Origin: Bradyrhizobium diazoefficiens
GTDB lineage: Bacteria; Pseudomonadota; Alphaproteobacteria; Rhizobiales; Xanthobacteraceae
Length of the DNA: 64,000 bases
NCBI RefSeq assembly: GCF_018131185.1
Contig: NZ_JAFCJE010000008.1
Span: forward strand, 1-64,000
Direction: 5' to 3'
The translations under genes were made by a program, and so were the position numbers. Positions 1 to 7,441 of the stretch are shown here, one piece after another (position 1 is the first letter of the stretch; every line of letters starts with the position of its first letter). Below the pieces are notes generated by a model. The model was not told the origin of the DNA. It worked only from the letters and a program-made list of their open reading frames with translations, and ran no database searches.

Positions 1-145
1 CACGGCATAAGCCGTCCGACCATCGCGCAGGGAAGGCCGAGTGATCGGCACCACCTGTATGCTGCTGTGCGGTTCTTTTTGCGCGTGCATTTCGCGCAGC
101 GGACCGCGGGTGCGAGCTGGCACCCGGCCTTCCCTGCGCCCTCTT
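1..145 (+). repeat. Dispersed intergenic repeat, 3' part of a longer copy
   Basis: Positions 1-73 match 53951-54022 on the same strand with about 7 mismatches and one indel, so this is a second copy of the same repeat entering the window at its left edge. The element ends in a long hairpin here: GCGCAGGGAAGGCCG near 27-41 pairs with CGGCCTTCCCTGCGC near 125-139. I recall similar elements between genes in Bradyrhizobium genomes, but cannot check this. No protein is supported. Confidence 0.6.
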
Positions 146-258
146 GGTCTTGAGGGTGGAGTGATCAAGCAAAGCTCGGGCGAGTTCAGCCGCGAGAGCG
201 ATAAGGCGTGTCTGCAAGCGAGATGGTGCGGGAAGCGCGATGCGGTTGCGTCACACTC

Positions 259-376
259 CGTCATTGCGAGCGCAGCGACCTGTCCGCCGAAGCCTTGGCG
301 AAGGCGGAAGCAATCCAGAAATCCATCCGCGGAGGCAGTCTGGATTGCTTCGTCGCAAGGGCTCCTCGCAATGACG
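259..376. repeat. REP-like inverted repeat
   Basis: The outer arms CGTCATTGCGAG (259-270) and CTCGCAATGACG (365-376) are perfect inverted repeats. Inner arms around GCAATCCAGA and TCTGGATTGC continue the symmetry, so the whole unit can fold into one long hairpin. It lies in non-coding DNA upstream of leuA. Open frames across it look like chance. Confidence 0.7.
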
Positions 377-397
377 TGCAGGGCGCGGTCCCACTCC

Positions 398-556
398 GTT
401 CTCGTGCCCCGGACGCAGCCCAGCGCGCCCCCGGCGATGCGAAGCATCGTCCGGGTGATGCGCTGCAGAGCCGGGGCCCATCTCGCCGCATTGTGCCGTG
501 TCGCCCTGGGTCCCGGCTCTGCGCCGCAGCGTAAGAACGGCGCAGCGTGTCCCGGA
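398..556. repeat. Second REP-like palindromic unit
   Basis: A second hairpin-forming block. GCTGCAGAGCCGGGGCCCA near 463-481 pairs with TGGGTCCCGGCTCTGCG near 508-524, and GTGCCCCGGAC-type sequence near 404 recurs inverted near 545. The sequence differs from the unit at 259-376. It is non-coding, and I see no promoter or gene that it clearly serves. Confidence 0.5.
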
Positions 557-711
557 CACGGAGACCAAGCCCCAACCAGGTCAGCTTCCCTGACCATCTT
601 TTGGCGTTGCAGTTGCTGCCATTTCTCGTCTAGAAACAGGCCACTGAGCCTCCCGGCAACCAACCGTCAACGGTTTTGACCGAGGATTTGTGGGCTCAAA
701 AGGGTCTGGCA

Positions 712-831
712 ATGCTGATTCGCGGCCACATCGAGGGGATTTCGGGGGAGGTGGCTCTGGCCGCCGCCACGATCCCGGCCGCGCTGCTGCCCACCCTCCT
801 TATTGGCGGCCTTCTTCTTACTTGCCCCTGA
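712..831 (+). CDS. Leucine-rich leader peptide of leuA (attenuator peptide)
   Basis: A 39-codon frame starts with ATG at 712, preceded by AAAAGGG at about 699-704 at a suitable distance, and stops with TGA at 829-831. Its C-terminal half carries a leucine run, LLPTLLIGGLLLT, with seven Leu codons (CTG, CTG, CTC, CTT, CTT, CTT, CTT) in 12 positions plus Ile. It sits about 110 nt upstream of leuA and overlaps the first arm of an RNA hairpin system (825-902). This is the expected layout for ribosome-mediated attenuation, in which stalling at Leu codons under leucine starvation selects an antiterminator fold. I infer the function; no homology search was done. It is too short for normal gene calling. 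Confidence 0.75.
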   Translation: MLIRGHIEGISGEVALAAATIPAALLPTLLIGGLLLTCP

Positions 832-902
832 GGGCCGGCTGGGCGCTACGCGCCTGGGCACTCAGGGGTTGGTCGAGATCACCGGACACCTCAGGCGCCC
901 AG
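825..902 (+). promoter_or_regulatory. Predicted leuA attenuator RNA with competing stems
   Basis: Several mutually exclusive stems can be drawn. CCCCTGAG (825-832, overlapping the leader stop codon) pairs perfectly with CTCAGGGG (861-868). CTGGGCGC (839-846) pairs perfectly with GCGCCCAG (895-902). GGCGC/GCGCC can also form a small local hairpin at 842-854. A ribosome at the leader stop would mask 825-832 and free the downstream arms. There is no strong U tract after the last stem, so the output could be termination or sequestration near the leuA start region. Confidence 0.6.
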
Positions 903-939
903 ACCATTGAACGGCGCAAAAGCTCAAAAGGAATTTGAA

Positions 940-2502
940 ATGGCCACCGCGAACAAGTCCGACAAGGACCGCGTCATCATATTCGACACCACGCTGCGCG
1001 ACGGCGAGCAGTGCCCCGGCGCCACCATGACCTTCGAGGAAAAGCTCGAGGTCGCCGAGCTGCTGGACGATATGGGCGTGGACGTCATCGAAGCCGGCTT
1101 CCCCATCACCTCGGAAGGTGACTTCCAGGCCGTCAGCGAGATCGCCCGCCGCTCCAAGAACGCGGTTATTGCGGGCCTGTCCCGTGCGCACCCGGCCGAT
1201 ATCGACCGCTGCGCCGAGGCGGTGAAGTTTGCAAAACGCGGCCGCGTCCACACCGTGATCGCGACCTCGCCACTACACATGCGGGTGAAGCTGAACAAGA
1301 CCCCGGAGCAGGTGATCGAGACCTCGGTCGCCATGGTCGCGCGCGCGCGCAACCAGATCGACGACGTCGAATGGTCGGCCGAGGACGGCACCCGCAGCGA
1401 GATGGATTTCCTGTGCCGCATCGTCGAGGCCGTGATCAAGGCCGGCGCGACCACGGTGAACATCCCCGACACCGTTGGCTACACGGTGCCGGAGGAATAC
1501 ACCCACTTCATGAAGACGCTGATCGAGCGCGTGCCGAATTCGGACAAGGCGATCTTCTCCGTGCACTGCCATAACGATCTCGGCATGGCGGTCGCCAACT
1601 CGCTGGCCGGCATCACCGGCGGCGCGCGTCAGGTCGAGTGCACCATCAACGGCATCGGCGAACGCGCCGGCAACGCCGCGCTCGAAGAGATCGTGATGGC
1701 GATCAACGTGCGCAACGACAAATTCCCCTATTGGAACAAGATCGACACCACCCAGCTCACTCGCGCCTCGAAGGTGGTCTCGGCGGCAACCTCGTTTCCC
1801 GTCCAGTACAACAAGGCCATCGTCGGCCGGAACGCGTTCGCCCATGAGAGCGGCATCCACCAGGACGGCGTGCTGAAGGACGCTTCGACCTACGAGATCA
1901 TGCGTCCCGAGATGGTCGGCCTGAAGCAATCCTCGCTGGTGCTGGGCAAGCATTCCGGTCGCCATGCCTTCGTGCACAAGCTGGAGGAGATGGGCTACAA
2001 GCTCGGCCCGAACCAGCTGGAAGATGCGTTCACGCGGATGAAGGCTCTGGCCGATCGCAAGAAGGACATCTACGACGAGGACATCGAGGCGCTGGTCGAC
2101 GAGAAGATGGCGGCCTCCCACGACCGCATCAAGCTGACCTCGCTGACCGTGATCGCCGGCACCCATGGCCCGCAGCGCGCGACCATGAAGCTCGACGTCG
2201 ACGGCCAGATCAAGATCGAGGAGGCCGAGGGCAACGGTCCGGTGGACGCGGTGTTCAACTGCATCAAGCGCCTGGTCCCGCACGAGGCCAAGCTCGAGCT
2301 GTACCAGGTCCACGCGGTCACCGAAGGCACCGACGCGCAGGCGGAGGTATCGGTTCGCCTCTCGCAGGAGGGGCGTTCGATGACGGCCCGCGCGGCGGAT
2401 CCGGATACGCTGGTGGCCTCGGCCAAGGCCTATCTCGGTGCGCTCAACAAGATCGTCATGAAGCGCCAGCGCGACACGGTGAGCACCGCGGCGGCGAGCT
2501 GA
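940..2502 (+). CDS. leuA: 2-isopropylmalate synthase
   Basis: Catalyses the committed step of leucine synthesis: acetyl-CoA plus 2-ketoisovalerate gives 2-isopropylmalate. The 520-residue product has the catalytic TIM-barrel signature DTTLRDGEQCPG at its start, the metal-binding HCHNDLGMAVANS, and GERAGNAALEE, HESGIHQDG and GKHSGRHAF. A C-terminal LeuA dimer/allosteric domain follows from about residue 390, where leucine feedback normally acts. I chose ATG 940 because AAAAGGAA lies 6-7 nt upstream; an in-frame ATG at 907 has no such site. A leucine leader peptide and attenuator precede it. No other leu gene adjoins, so it appears to be monocistronic. Confidence 0.95.
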   Translation: MATANKSDKDRVIIFDTTLRDGEQCPGATMTFEEKLEVAELLDDMGVDVIEAGFPITSEGDFQAVSEIARRSKNAVIAGLSRAHPADIDRCAEAVKFAKRGRVHTVIATSPLHMRVKLNKTPEQVIETSVAMVARARNQIDDVEWSAEDGTRSEMDFLCRIVEAVIKAGATTVNIPDTVGYTVPEEYTHFMKTLIERVPNSDKAIFSVHCHNDLGMAVANSLAGITGGARQVECTINGIGERAGNAALEEIVMAINVRNDKFPYWNKIDTTQLTRASKVVSAATSFPVQYNKAIVGRNAFAHESGIHQDGVLKDASTYEIMRPEMVGLKQSSLVLGKHSGRHAFVHKLEEMGYKLGPNQLEDAFTRMKALADRKKDIYDEDIEALVDEKMAASHDRIKLTSLTVIAGTHGPQRATMKLDVDGQIKIEEAEGNGPVDAVFNCIKRLVPHEAKLELYQVHAVTEGTDAQAEVSVRLSQEGRSMTARAADPDTLVASAKAYLGALNKIVMKRQRDTVSTAAAS

Positions 2503-2517
2503 CGAGCGAAGTTCGCC

Positions 2518-2597
2518 ATTCCGGGGCGATGCGAAGCATCGAGCCCGGAATGACGAGATTCCGGGCTCGGTCCTGCGGACCGCCCCCGGAATGACGG
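2518..2597. repeat. REP-like inverted repeat between leuA and the TRAP gene
   Basis: CATTCCGGGGCGATGCGAAG is followed by inverted ATTCCGGGCTCG and CCCCCGGAATGAC arms, so nested CATTCCGGG / CCCGGAATG hairpins form. The unit resembles the short palindromic repeats upstream of leuA, though the sequence family is not identical. It lies just after the leuA stop and might also act as a transcript end. The rest of the 221-nt gap holds only the ribosome binding site of the next gene. Confidence 0.55.
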
Positions 2598-2723
2598 CCA
2601 AGGTGATGCCTGCCCTGCTAACGGCCAATAGCAGCGGAAGCCGCCGGGCTGTATTGATACTGTCGGCATGAGGATAGGCCGCTCGGCACGCCGGCGGCTC
2701 AAATAAAACAACAGGGAGAGATT

Positions 2724-3728
2724 ATGCGCACCTTCGCGATCGCTGCGTCCGTCGCGGCATTGGCATTTGGCCTGACCGGCCCCGCACTGGCCCAATCGCC
2801 GATCATCATCAAGTTCAGCCACGTCGTCGCCACCGACACGCCGAAGGGCAAGGGCGCGGAGAAGTTCAAGGAGCTCGCCGAGAAGTACACCGGCGGCAAG
2901 GTCAAGGTCGAGGTCTATCCGAACTCGACGCTCTACAAGGACAAGGAAGAGCTCGAGGCGCTCCAGCTCGGCAGCGTGCAGATGCTGGCGCCGTCCAACT
3001 CGAAGTTCGGGCCGCTCGGCATCCGCGAGTTCGAGGTGTTCGATCTGCCCTACATCCTCCCCGATCTGAAGACGCTGCGGAAGGTGACGGAAGGCCCGCT
3101 CGGCTCGAAGCTGCTCAAGCTGCTTGATGCCAAGGGCATCACGGGACTTGCCTATTGGGACAACGGCTTCAAGCAGATGAGCGCCAACAAGAAGCTGGTG
3201 ACGCCTGCCGACTATCAGGGCCTGAAATTCCGCATCCAGTCCTCGCGGGTGATCCAGGCCCAGTTCAAGGCGCTGAGCTCGCTGCCGCAGGTCATGGCGT
3301 TCTCGGAAGTCTACCAGGCACTCCAGACCGGCGTAGTCGACGGCCAGGAGAACACCTGGTCGAACATCTATACCCAGAAGATGCACGAGGTACAGAAGTA
3401 CATCACCGAGACCAATCACGGCTATATCGGCTACGTCGTGATCGTGAACAAGAAGTTCTGGGACGATCTGCCGGCCGACATCCGCGACCCGCTCACCAAG
3501 GCGATGAAGGAAGCGACCGACTTCAGCAATACGCAGTCGCAGAAGGAAAACGACGACGCGCTGGCCGAGATCAAGAAGAGCGGCAAGAGCGAGATCGTCA
3601 AGCTCACGCCGGAGCAGGACGAGGCGCTGCGCAAGGCGATGGAGCCGGTCTACAAGGACGCCGCGGGCCGTATCGGCCAGCCGCTGATCGACGAATTCCT
3701 CAAAGAGGCCAAGACCACGACGAACTGA
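2724..3728 (+). CDS. TRAP transporter substrate-binding protein, DctP family
   Basis: A 334-residue periplasmic solute receptor. It has a Sec signal peptide of about 23 residues (MRTFAIAASVAALAFG, cleavage near ALA-QS). The mature protein opens with the typical IIIKFSHVVATDTPKGKGAE, and a central GLKFRIQSSRVIQAQF segment holds the conserved Arg that binds the carboxylate of the ligand in DctP proteins. AGGGAGAG about 5 nt upstream supports the start. TRAP systems also need DctQ and DctM membrane subunits, and none adjoins, so this is an orphan receptor. The ligand is probably an organic acid but cannot be named. A strong hairpin terminator follows. Confidence 0.9.
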   Translation: MRTFAIAASVAALAFGLTGPALAQSPIIIKFSHVVATDTPKGKGAEKFKELAEKYTGGKVKVEVYPNSTLYKDKEELEALQLGSVQMLAPSNSKFGPLGIREFEVFDLPYILPDLKTLRKVTEGPLGSKLLKLLDAKGITGLAYWDNGFKQMSANKKLVTPADYQGLKFRIQSSRVIQAQFKALSSLPQVMAFSEVYQALQTGVVDGQENTWSNIYTQKMHEVQKYITETNHGYIGYVVIVNKKFWDDLPADIRDPLTKAMKEATDFSNTQSQKENDDALAEIKKSGKSEIVKLTPEQDEALRKAMEPVYKDAAGRIGQPLIDEFLKEAKTTTN

Positions 3729-3746
3729 TCCATCCGAACGATCAAC

Positions 3747-3781
3747 GAAAGGCTTCCGTGCGGTCTGCACGGAAGCCTTTC
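3747..3781 (+). terminator. Rho-independent terminator after the TRAP receptor gene
   Basis: Perfect 15-bp stem GAAAGGCTTCCGTGC / GCACGGAAGCCTTTC with a GGTCT loop, 18 nt after the stop codon. The 3' arm itself supplies a short T run. Confidence 0.85.
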
Positions 3782-3923
3782 TGTTGCGAATGATTTCCGA
3801 TCGCGGTTGGAGGTAAAATCGGCCGTTACATCCCGGTAAAGAAGCGCTCCCTGTCCAAGTTGTAATTTGCGTGTCAGCCGCACCGAGCCCATCTTGATGG
3901 ACATCCTTCCAGAGGAGGTTCGG

Positions 3924-4520
3924 ATGAGGAAGTTCACCATCGCCGCCATCGCCGTGCTCAGCATTGCCGGCTCTGGCGCGGTCTATGCCCAATATCATCG
4001 CCCGTGGATGGAGCACGTCCGCCACATCCGCATGAACCCGGAAGACCGGGCCGCCTTCGTCGACGCGCGGATCGCCGCCGTCCATGCCGGGCTGAAGCTC
4101 ACCGCCGATCAGGAGAAGCTGTGGCCGCCGGTCGAGGCCGCCGTGCGGGAGTTCGCCAAGCTGCGCATCGACCGCGCCAATGCGCGGATGAATGCCGGGC
4201 CGGGCGACGCCGACAAGCCCGAGGATCCGATCGCCCGCCTGCGCCAGCGCGCCGAGGACATGGGCGCCAGCTCCGCGGCCCTGAAGAAGATCGCCGATGC
4301 CGCCGACCCGCTGTACAAGACCCTGGACGAGGGCCAGAAGCGGCGCCTCGCCGTGCTGACCCGCCACCGCGGCCCGTTCGGCGGCGGCGAGGACGGCCCG
4401 CGGCACCGCCACCACTTCATGGAACGCGGCATGGACCGCATGATGGAGCGGGGCATGGGCCACCATGACCGTTTCGACCGCGACGGTGGTTCGGACCGGG
4501 ACCGCGAGGGCCGGCTCTGA
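3924..4520 (+). CDS. Spy/CpxP-like (LTXXQ motif) periplasmic protein
   Basis: A 198-residue exported protein. An N-terminal signal peptide (MRKFTIAAIAVLSIAGSG, cleavage near VYA-QY) is followed by a helical region with LKLTADQEKLW, the LTxxQ motif of the Spy/CpxP family of small periplasmic chaperones or metal-linked stress proteins. The C-terminus is rich in His, Arg, Met and Asp (HHFMERGMDRMMERGMGHH), which could bind metal; that is inference. AGAGGAGGTT just upstream supports ATG 3924 over an in-frame ATG at 3867. It is transcribed alone and ends at a hairpin terminator. Confidence 0.85.
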   Translation: MRKFTIAAIAVLSIAGSGAVYAQYHRPWMEHVRHIRMNPEDRAAFVDARIAAVHAGLKLTADQEKLWPPVEAAVREFAKLRIDRANARMNAGPGDADKPEDPIARLRQRAEDMGASSAALKKIADAADPLYKTLDEGQKRRLAVLTRHRGPFGGGEDGPRHRHHFMERGMDRMMERGMGHHDRFDRDGGSDRDREGRL

Positions 4521-4550
4521 GCCATCGGGGATCTGCGACGATTAACCTTG

Positions 4551-4585
4551 GCGAAGCCGCTGGAATCCAGCGGCTTTTCGCTTTT
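4551..4585 (+). terminator. Rho-independent terminator
   Basis: AAGCCGCTGG (4554-4563) pairs with CCAGCGGCTT (4567-4576) around a four-base loop, and T-rich sequence follows. It lies 30 nt after the Spy-like gene. Confidence 0.8.
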
Positions 4586-4699
4586 GTGGGGATGTTGGCG
4601 AACCCTCGTTGAACCCTTGGAAAACTTGCGTCCGGTCGCTTGCCAGACCCGGATCGCTTTGCTAAACGACCGGCCTCGCAAGGCAATTGACCGCCTTTC

Positions 4700-4775
<76 letters not shown>

Positions 4776-5117
4776 ATCTTTTGAAAGACTTAGGGCATTT
4801 GCGGATCAGAACGGGCTCTTTCAGTTGGAAACCCGGCTTGATCGTTCTGAGCTTTCGAGCGCTTCTCCTTCGTTTCTGTACGTTCGCCACGAAGTACAGC
4901 GCTCAGGTCAATTGGTACAGATCGATTGCGAGCTCGTCGTAGATTGGGATACTAGCGCGCGCAGATAGGAAAGTCCGACGGGCGCAACTCGCCCCAGAAC
5001 ACAACCGGAATGTTCGGGTAAGAGGGCGAGTGGCGCCCCGCTACCAAAACAACGAGCTTTCGCGCCAGGACTATGCGTTCCGCGATTTTCTCTGTCATCC
5101 GACGGCTCGCAGCTAGT
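4776..5117. other. Intergenic, island left edge
   Basis: 342 nt between tRNA-Lys and the acyl-CoA dehydrogenase remnant. It holds only short chance frames without ribosome binding sites. I see no RNA gene, repeat or integrase sequence in it. Confidence 0.5.
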
Positions 5118-5990
5118 TTAGCGAAGCAGCTCCCGGGCAATCACCAATCGCTGTATCTGGTTCGTGCCTTCGAATATCTGGGTCAGCTTGGCATCGCGCA
5201 TCATGCGCTCGACCGGATAGTCCATGGTGTAGCCGTAGCCGCCGAATATCTGGACGGCGTCGGTCGTCACCTTCATGTCCATGTCGCTTCCAACGCACTT
5301 GGCCATGCTGGCCAGCACGTTAAGGCGCTTCCAGTCGCCGGCATCGCCCGCGCGGGCGCACTCGTACACCAGCGCGCGTGCCGCCTCGATGTGCATGGCC
5401 ATATCGGCAAGCATGAACTGGACGCCCTGAAACTCCGAGATCGGCTTCTTGAACTGCTTCCTTTCCTTCGCATAGGCGACGCAGGCGCCGAGCGCGCCCT
5501 GTGCGAGGCCAACGGATTGGGCGCCGATGGTGGGGCGGTTGAGGTCGAGCGCTCGCATGGAGGCGCGGAATCCCTTGCCTTCCTCGCCGACGAGGTTTTC
5601 AAGAGGAACCCTGACATTATCGAAGAAGATCGGCGTGTTGGGGGCGCCGCGAAAGCCCATCTTGCGCTCGTGGCGTCCGAACGAAACGCCGGACATTTTT
5701 TTCGGCTCGACGATGAAGGCGCTGATGCCGTCCGCGCCATTGCCATCGCTCGTCCGCGCCATCACGACGATGTAGTCGGCCACGACCCCGTAGCTGCACC
5801 ATTGTTTGCGGCCGTTTAGAACGTAGCAATCGCCGTCTTTGCGGGCGCGGGTGCTTATGGCGGCGACGTCCGAGCCGGCCTGCGGCTCGGAGATGGCGAT
5901 CGCGGTGACGATGCCGCCTCGGGCGATGATCGGCAGGTATTTCTTGCGCTGCTCCTCCGAGCCGAAATGCATAAAGTCGCTCGGAGCCAT
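5118..5990 (-). pseudogene. Acyl-CoA dehydrogenase, N-terminally truncated
   Basis: The 290-residue frame matches the middle and C-terminal domains of acyl-CoA dehydrogenases: AISEPQAGSDVAA and GRKQWCSYG of the FAD-binding beta domain, RKMGFRGAPNTPIFFD, and the C-terminal helical part with IFGGYGYTMDYPVERMMRDA and QIFEGTNQIQR, where the Glu of FEGT is the usual catalytic base. Family members have about 380 residues. The missing ~90 would form the N-terminal helical domain, and the sequence upstream of 5990 does not encode it in any frame I can see. Probably a non-functional remnant broken when the island formed, although the remaining frame is intact. Confidence 0.75.
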
Positions 5991-6184
5991 CTGTGAAAAA
6001 TTCCCCGTTATTTTCCCTGTTCGCAGGGAATAGGCCCGGAGACCACCTCGACGGCGCCTGCCCCCCCCACCAGTCGGTCACGCTTTGCCGCAAAAAGCCT
6101 GAAGACCCTGCGGGCCAACAATTGCCCTGACTTCAGCCCTTTGTCTGGCGCGTCGTCAGTCCCGCTTCCTCCGTTGTCTTCCGC

Positions 6185-7030
6185 TCACGGAAACCTCAAC
6201 TTACAGCGCGTGCCTGCCGGGAGCTCGTAGTCTGCATTCGGCAACGTCAGGCGGACACGGAAGGTGCCGCTTGCCGCGTCCAGCACGCGATCGATCACGG
6301 TGACGGTCGCCTTGTAGACTCCGCCGATCGGTTCTTCGGGGCGAACTTCTGCAACCGAACCGATAGTGAGCTGACGATAAAAGGAAACCGGCAGGAACGC
6401 TTCGACGTTCAGACGATCGATCTGTGCGATCGTCATCAGTGGATTCGCGTCATGACGGTATTCGCCGGCGTACATCAGCCGCTCGGTGACGACACCGTCG
6501 ACCGGGCTCTTGATGGTCCGCAAATTGAGCGCCGCTTCGTCCCGCTCGAGCTCCGACTGCGCGAGCTTGAAACTCAGCTCCGCCTCTTTTACGCCGTGCT
6601 CGGCGATGAACGCTTCCGTCTGAGCCTCGTCGACGGCGACCTGTGATACCGCTTCCGTCTTGCGCAGGCTGAGCAGCCGGTCGACCTTCCTGTTCAGAAA
6701 TTCGGCGCGCTTCGTAAGTCCAAGCATCTGGAAATTGTTGGTCGCCCGGATACGCGAGACCGCAACGACCGCCGACTGGACGTCCGACTCCATCTCCGCG
6801 ACCGCCTGGCCTTCCTTGACGATGTCGCCTCGGTCGACAAGGACCTTCTTGACGAGCCCGGTCACCGCGGCGCCGAGCTTCACCGTCACGCGCGCCTCCA
6901 TCAGACAGTCGAAGTCACGTCCAGCCAGGGAGAGGACCTGCGCGGACGCTGCCGTCGAACCGCAGACGCTGAAGCACACGAGCAACCCCGCAGCTGCCGA
7001 ATCCAAGTTCATCCACCGCATTTTCGGCAC
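6185..7030 (-). CDS. HlyD/RND-type periplasmic adaptor (membrane fusion) protein
   Basis: A 281-residue exported adaptor. An N-terminal hydrophobic signal (GLLVCFSVCGSTAASA) is followed by a split lipoyl/barrel-sandwich domain (VKLGAAVTGLVKKVLVDRGD and later IKSPVDGVVTERLM), with a helical hairpin between the halves and a beta-barrel region at the C-terminus. Such proteins bridge inner-membrane transporters to outer-membrane channels. It starts with GTG at 7028-7030; ATG at 7021 is an alternative. It diverges from the giant gene across a shared 411-nt region, and no transporter follows it. I infer that it serves export of the giant protein. Confidence 0.8.
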   Translation of the reverse strand: MPKMRWMNLDSAAAGLLVCFSVCGSTAASAQVLSLAGRDFDCLMEARVTVKLGAAVTGLVKKVLVDRGDIVKEGQAVAEMESDVQSAVVAVSRIRATNNFQMLGLTKRAEFLNRKVDRLLSLRKTEAVSQVAVDEAQTEAFIAEHGVKEAELSFKLAQSELERDEAALNLRTIKSPVDGVVTERLMYAGEYRHDANPLMTIAQIDRLNVEAFLPVSFYRQLTIGSVAEVRPEEPIGGVYKATVTVIDRVLDAASGTFRVRLTLPNADYELPAGTRCKLRFP

Positions 7031-7441
7031 TCATGCATTTCGTCTCGCACCGTTCCTAAACCCTTAGATCTGCTTGTTCAATCAGCAATGAGCGGCCGTT
7101 CTAATCGGGAATATCTTGCCGCAGGATTTTTTGCGGCAGTGCATCTTCTCTACAATTATACCGACAGTTGTGCCTGATTTTGCTCGCTTTTTTGATATTC
7201 CCGTCCACGCGAAAAATGATTGCTGGCCTGTCAATCGTCTGTCAAAGTGGTTGCTTATCATTCGGGATGAAGTGGCAATAATCGCCACGCATTCGAACGA
7301 GGCGTAGGCTAAGACTAAGTCCAAGACTCGTTTGTTGTTTCGCTTTCGAAGGCGTGACTTCGCGGTGCGTTCGGCCGCGAGGGCACTGACGAAGATCGAA
7401 GTTTACTGATTTGTAGTTTAAGCAATAATTAGGAGGCTGCC
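7031..7441. promoter_or_regulatory. Divergent promoter region of the giant gene and its adaptor
   Basis: 411 nt of comparatively AT-rich DNA between two divergent genes, so it must hold both promoters. An inverted repeat GTGGC-N7-GCCAC lies at 7272-7288 and could be a regulator site. AGGAGG at 7431-7436 is a strong ribosome binding site 5 nt before the giant gene's ATG. No promoter box can be assigned with confidence. Confidence 0.5.

Noticed and set aside
41..690. Protein-coding genes upstream of leuA
   Set aside because: Frames overlap palindromic repeats on both strands, have no ribosome binding sites and show the low-complexity composition of chance frames.
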